This document shows positions 43,951 through 52,401 of a DNA stretch of 64,000 nucleotides, one piece after another. A program made the translations under genes and the position numbers. The notes under the pieces were generated by a model. The model worked only from the letters and a program-made list of their open reading frames with translations. It did not search any database and was not told the DNA's origin. Within the stretch, counting starts at the first letter, position 1, and each line of letters opens with the position of its first letter. The DNA lies in contig NZ_BAABDD010000011.1 of the NCBI RefSeq assembly GCF_039539445.1, positions 100,209 through 164,208 of the forward strand, given 5' to 3'. Source of the stretch: Salinactinospora qingdaonensis. Lineage in GTDB: Bacteria > Actinomycetota > Actinomycetes > Streptosporangiales > Streptosporangiaceae.

Positions 43951-44622
43951 ATGGCCAATAACGACGACTCTATCCGGGTGTTCCTCGTCGACGACCATGA
44001 CGTGGTGCGTCGCGGTGTCGGCGCACTGCTCAACGACGAATCCGACATCGAGGTGGTGGGCGAGGCCGCTGGTGCGGGCGAGGCCATCGCGCGCATCCCC
44101 GCGGTCAGACCCCAGGTGGCGTTACTCGACGTCCGGCTGCCCGACGGCAGCGGCGTTGAGGTCTGCCGCGAGGTCCGCTCACGCCTGCCCGATCTGGCCT
44201 GCCTCATGCTGACCTCCTACGCCGACGACGACGCGCTCTACGACTCGGTGATGGCCGGCGCCTCGGGCTACGTGCTCAAGCAGATCCACGGCTCGGACCT
44301 GGTGAGTGCCATCCGTACGGTCGCCTCCGGCGAGTCGCTGCTGGACCCGCGCAGCACGGCGCGGATGATGCGCCGCATGCGCGAGGAGGCTGAGCGCACG
44401 GACCCGCTGGCCGCGCTATCGGACCAGGAGCGGCGCATCTTCGAGCTGATCGGCGAGGGGCTGACCAACCGTCAGATCGGCGAGCGCATCTTCCTGGCCG
44501 AGAAGACCGTGAAGAACTACGTCTCCAGCGTGCTGTCGAAGCTGGACATGCAGCGCCGCACCCAGGCAGCCGCTTACGCCGCCCAGATGAAGTCACAGGC
44601 GTCCCGCCGCAGCTCCGACTGA
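43951..44622 (+). CDS. NarL/DevR-like response regulator
   Basis: The 223-residue protein has a receiver domain (IRVFLVDDHDVVRRGVGALL, phospho-acceptor Asp60 in VALLDVRLPDG, lysine in GYVLKQI) and a LuxR-type helix-turn-helix (LSDQERRIFELIGEGLTNRQ followed by IGERIFLAEKTVKNYVSSVL). Spacing and sequence are close to DevR/DosR, the dormancy regulator. The ATG at 43951 follows GAGGTG. The probable kinase lies 1.1 kb downstream, past a broken USP gene. Known members act as dimers or tetramers after phosphorylation. Confidence 0.88.
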   Translation: MANNDDSIRVFLVDDHDVVRRGVGALLNDESDIEVVGEAAGAGEAIARIPAVRPQVALLDVRLPDGSGVEVCREVRSRLPDLACLMLTSYADDDALYDSVMAGASGYVLKQIHGSDLVSAIRTVASGESLLDPRSTARMMRRMREEAERTDPLAALSDQERRIFELIGEGLTNRQIGERIFLAEKTVKNYVSSVLSKLDMQRRTQAAAYAAQMKSQASRRSSD

Positions 44623-44762
44623 GGCCCCGGGCGCCCACCGCGCCGAAAGTCCCCCTCCCCTAGGATCGCAAGCCCCGGCCGCGTCCCTTTAGTCCTTACC
44701 CGGCCATGCACGGGCTATCTAGCGGCGGCTCCAACAACTCCAGGTGTCGGTTGGAGGCCGCA

Positions 44763-45345
44763 ATGAGCGAAAGGGCAGGCGCGCCGGTACTGGCTGCGGT
44801 AAACGGAAACAGCGGAGAGTCTGCGCGCCCTCGACCGGGCCGCCGAGGAGACAGTGCTGCGCGGCCAGCGCCGACTCAGCGCGGTGCTGTTGGACTCGAC
44901 CGGGATGGAGCTAGCCGTCACGGACCGCTGCCCAGTGGTCGTTGTGCCCGACCGCGCCCCAAACCGCCGGCGGGGCGGATCGTCGTCGGGGCTCGACGGA
45001 TCGGCCTCGGCGCGGTTAGCGGCGGCGTGGGCCTTCGCCGCCGCTGCTGAACGCGGTACCGAGGTGCGCGCCGCTACCGCACACGGTCACTTCTCCCAGA
45101 GGCGTTCCAGGGGCGTTTGAGTTCGGCTGGAGGTCTCGACGCACTACGACTCCGAATCCATCAAGGAGGCACTCGCCAAGGAGGAGGCTCGCCGCTTGCA
45201 GTCGGAGTCCTTGGTCGGCTACCGGGAGCGCTACCCGCAGGTCGCGGTGGAGGAGGTCTTGACCGCTGGACATCCGGCTTGGGTGCTGGTCGACGCAACC
45301 GAGGACGCCGACGGTGCCGGTGGTCGGCGGCGCCGCCCACCTTTC
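44763..45345 (+). pseudogene. Tandem universal stress protein, broken
   Basis: USP fragments appear in order but in different frames: PVLAAVNGNS, then ESLRALDRAAEETVLRGQ one frame over, RCPVVVVPDRAP, GRIVVG, then in another frame LDGSASARLAAAWAFAAAAE, and finally GYRERYPQVAVEEVLTAGHP. At least three frameshifts and the loss of much of the first domain make it non-functional. It lies between the response regulator and its likely kinase. The intact USP gene at 47487-48458 is the probable paralogue. Confidence 0.75.
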
Positions 45346-45728
45346 CCGTCGGGGAGCCGCCCCGGAGCAGCGCCACACAGCGGCGAACATCGCCCGCACG
45401 ATTCCCCGCCTTGCCGGGCCTCCGGCGTCCCGCTGAGATGGCGGCTACGCCTTCGAGTAGGGATTCACGCCGCGGAGTGTACGGACGAGGTGTCTGGGGC
45501 TGGATGGCTGGTTCGGGACCGGCCGCGTCGCGTAGGGCGATATCCTTTGGCTCGTTGTCGGCGTCGCGGACCCCGCGTGCCGGCGGCACCGGACCAGCAC
45601 CTCGAAACCGCTGCCGCCGGAAGGGTTAGCCGCCGTTTTGGGAAAGCGGGTTCCCTTTAGAATCGCGCTAAAGGCGCTGCTAGAGTGCCGTCCCGCATCC
45701 CGCCACCAGTGTGGCTCGGAGGTAGAGC
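45346..45728. other. Gap before the sensor kinase gene
   Basis: No gene is supported. Short stretches such as GAGWLVRDRPRRV recall PPOX-type remnants, but too little remains to name. The last 60 bases should hold the ribosome site and promoter of the kinase. Confidence 0.3.
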
Positions 45729-47453
45729 ATGTCCGGCGAGAATTCTGAGACCGAGCACACGCGGATGCTTATCCCACAGATGCAGCTCGACCAACTTCTC
45801 GCGGAACTGCAAAGTCGCCTCAGCGCCGTCATGCTCGCCCGCGACCGTGTGCACTCCCTGCTTAACGCGGTCGTGATGATCGGCACTGGCCTAGAACTAG
45901 AGACCCTGCTGCGCCGCATCGTCGAGGCTGCGATGGACCTGGTCGACGCACGCTACGGCGCGTTGGGCGTCGTCAGCGACGATGGCGAGCTGGAGCGGTT
46001 CATCCCCGTGGGGCTGGACGAGGAACAGATCGCCGCTATCGAGCACTGGCCCGAAGGCCACGGCCTCCTCGGCCTCCTCATCAAGGACCCCCGGCCGCTG
46101 CGGCTGCGGGACCTGGCCGGCCATCCCGAGTCCCACGGCTTCCCCGCCGGCCATCCGCCCATGCACGGTTTCCTCGGCGTTCCGATCCGGGTGCGCGACG
46201 AGGTCTTCGGCAACCTCTACCTCACCGAGAAGGCCGGAAGGGCCGACTTCGACGAGGACGACGAGGCCATCGTGATCGCGTTGGCCACAGCGGCGGGTGT
46301 GGCCATCGAGAACGCCCGCCTGTACGAGGAGACCCGGCGTCGCGAGACCTGGCTGGCGGCCTCCGACGAGATCACCGCCCGATTGCTGACCGGGGCCGCC
46401 CTCGACGAGGTGCTGCACCTGGTCGCGCAGCGGGCCCGCAGCATGTCCGATGCCGACTTGGTGGCCATCGCCGCATCCGACCAGACCGGCGAGCATCTGA
46501 CCGTTCGAGTCGCCGACGGCCCAACCGCTTCCCCCCTCCACGGACGCGTCGCAGACATCGAGGGGACCCTCACGGGACGGGCCTTCCGCAGCGATGCGCC
46601 GATCAGCATCGACCTCAGCCGAGCCAAGGACGATCCCGCGCCGCTGCTGGAAGGGCTGGGCCTGGGGCCGACGCTGCTGGTACCGCTGGGATCGGGGGAG
46701 AACGCCCGGGGCGTGCTGATGCTGGGGCGCAACGAGGGTGCAGCGATGTTCCTCCCGAGTACCGTGCGCATGCTGCACACCTTCGTCGGCCACGCGGCGG
46801 TGGCCCTGGAGTTGGCCGAGGCGCGCAGCGACGCCGAGCGGCTGAGCATCCTGGAGGACCGCGACCGCATCGCCAGGGACCTGCACGATGTGATCATCCA
46901 GCGGATGTTCGCCATCGCGATGTCGCTAATGGGCTGTATCCGCCGTATCGACAACCCCGAGCCGGCCCAACGGGTGCAGCAGGCCGTGGACGACCTGGAT
47001 GACACGATCCGCCAAACCCGCTCGACCATCTTCGCGCTGCAACATGTGGGCGAGGAGCGGCGCTGGCTGCGTAACCAGATCCTGGACGTGGTCAACGCCG
47101 CAAGCGAGCCGCTGGGGTTCTCGGCCAATCTGCGGCTGGAGGGCCCCATCGACAGCCGGGTGCCCGACGACGTGGGCGAGCACGTGCTCGCGGTGCTGGG
47201 CGAGGCGCTGTCCAACATCGCCCGCCACGCCGGCGCTTCGCGTGTGGAGATCCGGGTCCTCGTCGACGACGGCATCAGCGTGGAGGTCGAGGACAATGGG
47301 GTCGGCCTGCCCGAGGATGGCCGCCGCAGCGGGCTGGCCAACCTCGCCGAACGCGCCGAGCAGTGCGGCGGCGCGTTCGAGGCGAGTCGGCGTCCCGGCG
47401 GCGGCACCCGGCTGCGCTGGCACGCCCCCATCGAGGAGGAGGCTCTCGGCTGA
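45729..47453 (+). CDS. GAF-GAF sensor histidine kinase, DevS/DosS-like
   Basis: The 574-residue kinase has two GAF domains (about 50-200 and 225-365), a HisKA_3 dimerisation segment with His386 in DRIARDLHDVIIQRMFAIAM, and an HATPase domain (DNGVGLPEDGRRSGLANL). In GAF1 the stretch GHPPMHGFLGVPIRVRDEVF contains His146, which lines up with the heme-ligating histidine region of mycobacterial DosS (His149). It may therefore sense oxygen, NO, CO or redox through heme. The partner is very likely the response regulator at 43951. No membrane segments are seen, so it is cytoplasmic. Confidence 0.88.
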   Translation: MSGENSETEHTRMLIPQMQLDQLLAELQSRLSAVMLARDRVHSLLNAVVMIGTGLELETLLRRIVEAAMDLVDARYGALGVVSDDGELERFIPVGLDEEQIAAIEHWPEGHGLLGLLIKDPRPLRLRDLAGHPESHGFPAGHPPMHGFLGVPIRVRDEVFGNLYLTEKAGRADFDEDDEAIVIALATAAGVAIENARLYEETRRRETWLAASDEITARLLTGAALDEVLHLVAQRARSMSDADLVAIAASDQTGEHLTVRVADGPTASPLHGRVADIEGTLTGRAFRSDAPISIDLSRAKDDPAPLLEGLGLGPTLLVPLGSGENARGVLMLGRNEGAAMFLPSTVRMLHTFVGHAAVALELAEARSDAERLSILEDRDRIARDLHDVIIQRMFAIAMSLMGCIRRIDNPEPAQRVQQAVDDLDDTIRQTRSTIFALQHVGEERRWLRNQILDVVNAASEPLGFSANLRLEGPIDSRVPDDVGEHVLAVLGEALSNIARHAGASRVEIRVLVDDGISVEVEDNGVGLPEDGRRSGLANLAERAEQCGGAFEASRRPGGGTRLRWHAPIEEEALG

Positions 47454-47486
47454 GGGCTCACCGCGCCGCCTGGTGAGGAGCGCCGG

Positions 47487-48458
47487 TCAGCGGGCGCTGT
47501 GGAAACGGTCCCGGACCACGACGACCGGCACTGGGGCGTGGTGCAGCACTGTCTGACTCACCGACCCCAGCAGCAGCCCGGTGAAGCCGCCGCGCCCTCG
47601 CGACCCCACCACAACGAGGTCAGCGCCTGCGGCCTCGGCCAGCAGTGCATGGGCAGGCTGGTCCTCGACCACCGTGATCCGCACAGAGACCTTGGCGGTG
47701 TCCTCCGAGCGCACCTCCTCCACCAGTTCGCGGACGTACTTGTCGGCACGCATGACGAGGTACTCGTGGTCGACGGCAGCGACATAAGCCGTGAACGCCG
47801 TGGTATCGAGCGGCGCGGGGACCCTCCAGGCGTGCACCGCCACGAGTTCGGCGCCCGTCCGGGCGGCCTCCTCGAAGGCATAGCGCAGCGCCTCTTCAGA
47901 GCCGTAGGAACCGTCCAAGCCCACTACAACACATCCGCGGCGCACGGGGGTTCGATCCCCGCTGTCCGCCTCTGGCGCGGGCTCGGGGACCACGGCCACA
48001 GGACAGGCGGCGTGGGCGCTGAGGCGGATGCTCACCGACCCCAGCAGCGCCGAGGTGAAGCCGCCCATGCCGCGCGCACCCACGACCACTATCGATGCGG
48101 TACGCGCCGCCGCGAGCAGCGCCGGTTCCGGCCCCAGGGAGGAGACGCTGGTCTGCACGCTCAGGTCGGTGTGCGTTCGGGCAACGTGGTCGACGGCCTG
48201 CCGCAGCAGGCGCTCGGCCCGATCGACGACATCGGGCGACGGCGTGGCTGGCACCGGGTGGCCGAATGGGGCGGCGAAGACGGGCATGCTTGGGGCGTGC
48301 AGGAGCAGCAGTCCCAGGCCGCGGCCCGCGGCCTGGCGGGCCGCGCAATCCAGCGCAGCGCGGCTGGAGGGCGAGCCGTCGATGCCGACGACGATCTGGT
48401 TCGTGTGGTCGCGTTCCTCGGCCGGCCCGCCGCCGCGGACGCTGTCAGTGCCGTTCAT
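47487..48458 (-). CDS. Tandem-domain universal stress protein
   Basis: The 323-residue protein has two USP domains (about 20-160 and 170-315). Each starts with the strand IVVGIDGSPSSRAAL or CVVVGLDGSYGSEEAL and ends with the ATP-binding signature GARGMGGFTSALLGSVS or GSRGRGGFTGLLLGSVS. Two-domain ATP-binding USPs are typical members of actinobacterial dormancy regulons. The ATG at 48458 has GGAGAGG upstream. It is convergent with the kinase gene, 33 bases apart. Confidence 0.92.
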   Translation of the reverse strand: MNGTDSVRGGGPAEERDHTNQIVVGIDGSPSSRAALDCAARQAAGRGLGLLLLHAPSMPVFAAPFGHPVPATPSPDVVDRAERLLRQAVDHVARTHTDLSVQTSVSSLGPEPALLAAARTASIVVVGARGMGGFTSALLGSVSIRLSAHAACPVAVVPEPAPEADSGDRTPVRRGCVVVGLDGSYGSEEALRYAFEEAARTGAELVAVHAWRVPAPLDTTAFTAYVAAVDHEYLVMRADKYVRELVEEVRSEDTAKVSVRITVVEDQPAHALLAEAAGADLVVVGSRGRGGFTGLLLGSVSQTVLHHAPVPVVVVRDRFHSAR

Positions 48459-48801
48459 GGAGTCGTCCTCTCCTCCGAAACGGTTCGGTCTCGCTCGGAG
48501 CGGCGAGCCCCCGGTCGCGACGGGAAAGCAACCAGCGCCACCATCGCCGGCGCTTGTGCTCCTGCCGGCCGCTGAGTGCTCGGCCAAGCGCAGGCACAAT
48601 CGCTCGCGGACCCTTGTCCGTAGCCGCGAAGACGCTGTCGGCCTCGGCACGGACCTGCACGCGGCCGGTCGGGATATCGGCGCAGACCTCACCCCAGATC
48701 AGGCCTCCGTAGTCCGGAACCGCGACGACTTGGACAACGGCGACGACGTCGTCCAAGGGCTCGGAGGTGTAATAGCGCAGGGAGGCGGGACGGTCCTGCA
48801 C
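48445..48801 (-). CDS. Possible HPF/RaiA-like ribosome-associated protein, perhaps degraded
   Basis: A 118-codon frame overlaps the USP start by 14 bases. Its middle part, GRVQVRAEADSVFAATDKGP, followed by a basic tail (RQEHKRRRWWRW), recalls short HPF/RaiA proteins that silence ribosomes and are common beside USP genes in dormancy loci. The N-terminal half does not match well and no good ribosome site is seen. It may be a remnant or a chance frame. Confidence 0.3.
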   Translation of the reverse strand: MQDRPASLRYYTSEPLDDVVAVVQVVAVPDYGGLIWGEVCADIPTGRVQVRAEADSVFAATDKGPRAIVPALGRALSGRQEHKRRRWWRWLLSRRDRGLAAPSETEPFRRRGRLHERH

Positions 48802-49154
48802 GTGCGCGGCGACCGCTCCGTCGGCTCCGTTCAGATGGCAGACCGCTATACGCGCAACAGTGTCGGGGGACCCATGTACGCCTCCTCCGGATGCACTGGT
48901 CTGTTCGTTCCCGTGCTGACGGCATCAGTCTCGACACTGCGCTCACCCTGCGTTAGCGCCGTCGTTCCCGCGGTCGCGTGTCCTACGTCCCGACCGCCTG
49001 CGCGTGACGGGGGACCTCCGGCCCGGCCACCGGCCCCGAACGCCCCTGGCCTCACATGTGCCCCACTCGTGACGATGCGCCGGAAAGAGCAGTATGACCA
49101 GCACGGACATGTCGCGGAGATTAACCCAGTGACGCAAGCGCACTACACACGGCG
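48802..49154. other. Gap, no gene seen
   Basis: No convincing coding sequence, RNA or strong hairpin is seen between the HPF-like frame and the XRE-PPOX pseudogene. Confidence 0.3.
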
Positions 49155-49810
49155 ACAAACGACATCGGGTGCCGTGTCAGGCAATGCCGCCGCGAACTTG
49201 GGCTGAGCCGCGCCAAGGTGGTCGAACGCAGGGGGATGGGCGCCGACTGCGTGGCGTATCTGGAGGAGCCCCCGGCCCGCTTCAGCCGGGACTCGCTCTA
49301 CCGCCTGGCACAGGCGCTGGAGACCTCCTCGGACAGCCTGCTGGGGCTCGACAGCGACACGCCGCCCGGCAAGCTCGGTCACCGCGATGCCGGTACCGGA
49401 GATCCAGGGGCTCTCCGCCAAAGAGCGCCGGAGCCTGATCTCCCGAGGTGGGGTGGGACGCGCCGCCTTCGTCGGCTCCGACGGCGCCGCCCCGCTGGTA
49501 CTCCCGGTCAACTTCGCCCGCAACGATGGCGCCGTGATCTTGCGCACCGCAGCAGCCGGGATCGCCGTCCAACACCTCCCCGGGCCGATGAGCGTCGAGG
49601 TCGACCGGATCGATAGCGCCATGAGCGCGGGGGAGCGTGCTCGTGAGCGGGCGAGGCCGTGTGGTCAACGGGGTCGCCGAGATGACGGCCCTGCGCCAGC
49701 GCTATCCGTCGCGCCCATGGGCAGGCGGGAAGCGCGATGCGTGGGTCTGCCTCGAACCGAGCGAATCACAGGACGGCCGGGAGTCCAGCGCTGCGCCGTC
49801 GCGGCCCCGC
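49155..49810 (+). pseudogene. XRE helix-turn-helix plus PPOX-type flavin protein, frameshifted
   Basis: Three frames together rebuild the actinobacterial XRE-PPOX fusion: RRELGLSRAKVVERRGMGAD with VAYLEEPPARFSRDSLYRLA (DNA-binding part), then one frame over GVGRAAFVGSDGAAPLVLPV and MSVEVDRIDSAMSAGE (PPOX barrel), then in a third frame VLVSGRGRVVNGVAEM and RPWAGGKRDAWVCLEPSE (C-terminus). At least two frameshifts break it. Intact relatives bind F420 or flavin and often lie in DevR-type dormancy loci. Confidence 0.75.
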
Positions 49811-49946
49811 GACGCGGACGACGGTCCGATGGCCCGCCGGTAGGGGGACCTCGGTCCCGCCGCGGCGGTGCGGCTGCCCCTGCCACGCAAGGGGGGCTAG
49901 GGCGTTTTCTGGAATCGCCACCGCACCCCCCTGAAAGGACACGGAC

Positions 49947-50495
49947 ATGGCGACGCAGAACATCGACCGGGCCCCTGCCACAGCCGGCACGGAGCGCGAC
50001 ATCCTCGCCTCTCCCACCGCCCGCGGGGTCTTCGCCGCAGCCCGGCTGGCGATCGGCTGGATCTTCCTCTGGGCTTTCCTGGACAAGGCATTCGGCCTGG
50101 GCTTCGCCCCCCCCGCCGAAGGGGCCTGGATCAATGGGGGCAGCCCGACCCAGGGCTTCCTGGCCGGGGCGGCCCAAGGTCCCCTGGCCGGCTTCTACGG
50201 CTCCTTCGCCGGCGCCGTGTGGGCCGACTGGCTGTTCATGCTCGGCCTGCTCGGTATCGGGCTGGCGTTCCTGTTGGGCATCGGTATGCGCATCGGCGCG
50301 GCTTCCGGGGCGCTGCTGCTGGTACTGATGTGGAGCGCGGTTTTGCCGCCGCAGAACAACCCGTTCATGGACGACCACCTCGTCATGGCGTTGACGATGG
50401 TCGGGCTCGCCCTCATCCACTCGGGCGACACCGCTGGCTTGGGCCGCTGGTGGGCCGAGTTGCCCATCGTGCGGCGCTACCCGGCTCTGCGCTGA
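49947..50495 (+). CDS. DoxX/DoxD-like membrane protein
   Basis: The 182-residue protein has four hydrophobic segments, beginning with ARLAIGWIFLWAFLDKAFGL and including LFMLGLLGIGLAFLLGIGMR and LLLVLMWSAVLPPQNNPFMD. It fits the DoxX/DoxD family (thiosulfate:quinone oxidoreductase small subunit or related redox membrane proteins). AAAGGAC precedes the ATG at 49947. The neighbours suggest a role under low oxygen or redox stress; its substrate is unknown. Confidence 0.82.
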   Translation: MATQNIDRAPATAGTERDILASPTARGVFAAARLAIGWIFLWAFLDKAFGLGFAPPAEGAWINGGSPTQGFLAGAAQGPLAGFYGSFAGAVWADWLFMLGLLGIGLAFLLGIGMRIGAASGALLLVLMWSAVLPPQNNPFMDDHLVMALTMVGLALIHSGDTAGLGRWWAELPIVRRYPALR

Positions 50496-50929
50496 TGCCG
50501 AAGCAGTCGGGCGGAGGCGAACGGCGCCTCCGCCCGGCGCGCACGTGACGGCCTCGTGGGCGAGTGCTCCCATGAGGTCGTCACGTGCGCGCTGATGTGG
50601 CGGGCGCCGATGGTAGACCGGGCGCCCCACGCCGGCGCTGCGGTCTCGGCCCGCCAGGGGTGTGTGGGCGCGACGAGTCCGACGGTCGCCGGCCCCTGGC
50701 CAAGGCCAGGACAGCACGGTCAGCGCGCCAACACCCCGAGGACGCTCAGGGACGCCGAGACGGGCAGACCGACGCCGAAGACCAGCAGCGGGGGACAGCC
50801 AGGACGCACCCGTCCCCCAGCACAGCCCTAACAACAGGCGATTACCAGCCCGAACGCGCGCAGCGACTATCGGCGGCACCTCTCTTCCCGCCCTGGTGGC
50901 GGCGCGCGCTTCAGCCCCTCGGCCGCAGG
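50496..50929. other. Gap, no gene seen
   Basis: Both strands are open in places because of the base composition, but no domain is recognisable. It may hold further decayed sequence belonging to the CBS-BON remnant. Confidence 0.3.
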
Positions 50930-51365
50930 CGCGGCTCGGCAGCGAGGGTGTCCTGGACGCTTGCACTGAAGAGAAGGCCGCGGGCAGCACTCCCGGCAAG
51001 CTGATGACCCGGCCCGCGCGGACGATCGCGCCGACGGCCTCGGCGGTCGAGGCGGCGCGCGTCACGGACACCACCGGGCGACTCGTGGGGATCGTCACCC
51101 GCGGGGATCTGCTGTGGATGTTCCCACACACGGACGGCGACATCACCAAAGCGTGGCTGAGCACACGAGCGGCGTGGTGACGAGCGTGGTTAACGCAACC
51201 GCGACAGCCGTATCAGTCGATGGCGACATAGTGCCCCTGATGAGGTCAGTCCCGCGCTGGAGCACCGCTGAAATGCCTGCTTCCGTGTGGTCGTCGGCGT
51301 GGAATGGCGTGGTGTCGGTCGACAACCGGACCACCGGCCGGGTCGACGGCGCACTGCCGCCCTAG
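50930..51365 (+). pseudogene. CBS-BON domain protein, decayed
   Basis: KLMTRPARTIAPTASAVEAA is followed directly by TDTTGRLVGIVTRGDLLWMF: the start and end of a CBS domain with its middle missing. In a shifted frame SGVVTSVVNATATAVSVDGD and NGVVSVDNRTTGRVDGA recall a BON domain. CBS-BON proteins are regular members of actinobacterial dormancy loci. Deletion plus frameshift make it a remnant. Confidence 0.65.
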
Positions 51366-51627
51366 AGCGTTAGCGCGCTCGCTGGTGGGCCTGCCCCGGC
51401 GGCCTGCCAAGAGGACGCGGTTCAGCGGGGCGGCGGTAGTGCCCATGGTCCCCTTCCGAAGGACCGTAGCTCCCTCTGCGACTCGCCTTCGGTCGCTCTG
51501 CGGCCGACCGACGTACCTGGCCCGGAGACCGGGGGCCGGATGGAATGGGACAAGGAAACGCCGCCGTGAAGCGGTCGCCGGCGAAGCGCGGGACAGCCGG
51601 CGACGGCCAGTTGGAAGAAGGTGACGA

Positions 51628-52401
51628 GTGGATCAGACGAGCGAGACGGTCATCTCACTGAAGGAGATTTCCGCGGCGGCCTTCGACATGGACGGGGTCG
51701 TCACCGACACCGCCTCCGTCCATGCTGCCGCCTGGAAGCGCACCTTCGACGACTTCCTGCTGTCGCACACCCGGGCCACAGGCGAACCGTTCGTCCCCTT
51801 CGACCTGCGCGACGACTACCTGGCCTTCGTCGACGGCCGCTCGCGGCTCGATGGGGTCCGCACCTTCCTCAGCTCGCGCGGCATCGTGCTGCCCGAGGAG
51901 GAGCACCCAAGCGCTGATCCGGCGGCGCTGACCGTGGCGGCACTGGGCGACCGCAAGGAGCGCTATTTCCTCGACTACCTGCGCACCTACGGCGCCACCG
52001 CCTACCCCTCGACGCTCGTGCTGCTTCGGACGCTGCGCAAAGAGGGGATACACACGGCGATCGTCTCGGCTAGCCGCAACTGCGCGGCCGTTGTTAAAGC
52101 GGCCGGCGCCGCCGAGTTGTTCGACGTGCGGGTGGATGGCCGCGACGCCGCGCGGCTGCGCCTGCCCGGAAAGCCCCACCCCGCCCTGTTCGCCGAGGCA
52201 ACCCGCCGGATGGGTGCGACCCCCGCACGCACGGCCGTGTTCGAGGACTCCCTGGCCGGGGTGGAGTCGGGCGCGCGCGGCGGCTTCGGCCTGGTGGTCG
52301 GAGTGGACCGGTCCGGCCAGAGGACCGAATTGTTCGCGCACGGCGCCGGGTTGGTGGTCTCCGACCTGGCGGAGTTGACAGTGGCAAGGAGACACGGTTG
52401 A
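51628..52401 (+). CDS. pgmB: Beta-phosphoglucomutase family HAD phosphatase/mutase
   Basis: The 257-residue protein has the HAD catalytic pair in AAFDMDGVVTDTASVHAAAW (nucleophile Asp20, acid/base Asp22), the substrate-loop AAWKRTF, the second motif IVSASRNC and TAVFEDSLAGVESGARGGF at motif III/IV. It converts beta-glucose 1-phosphate to glucose 6-phosphate. The start is the GTG at 51628 after GAAGAAGG. It overlaps the following GH65 gene by four bases (TTGA), so the two are translationally coupled and form a disaccharide-phosphorolysis pair. Confidence 0.9.
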   Translation: MDQTSETVISLKEISAAAFDMDGVVTDTASVHAAAWKRTFDDFLLSHTRATGEPFVPFDLRDDYLAFVDGRSRLDGVRTFLSSRGIVLPEEEHPSADPAALTVAALGDRKERYFLDYLRTYGATAYPSTLVLLRTLRKEGIHTAIVSASRNCAAVVKAAGAAELFDVRVDGRDAARLRLPGKPHPALFAEATRRMGATPARTAVFEDSLAGVESGARGGFGLVVGVDRSGQRTELFAHGAGLVVSDLAELTVARRHG

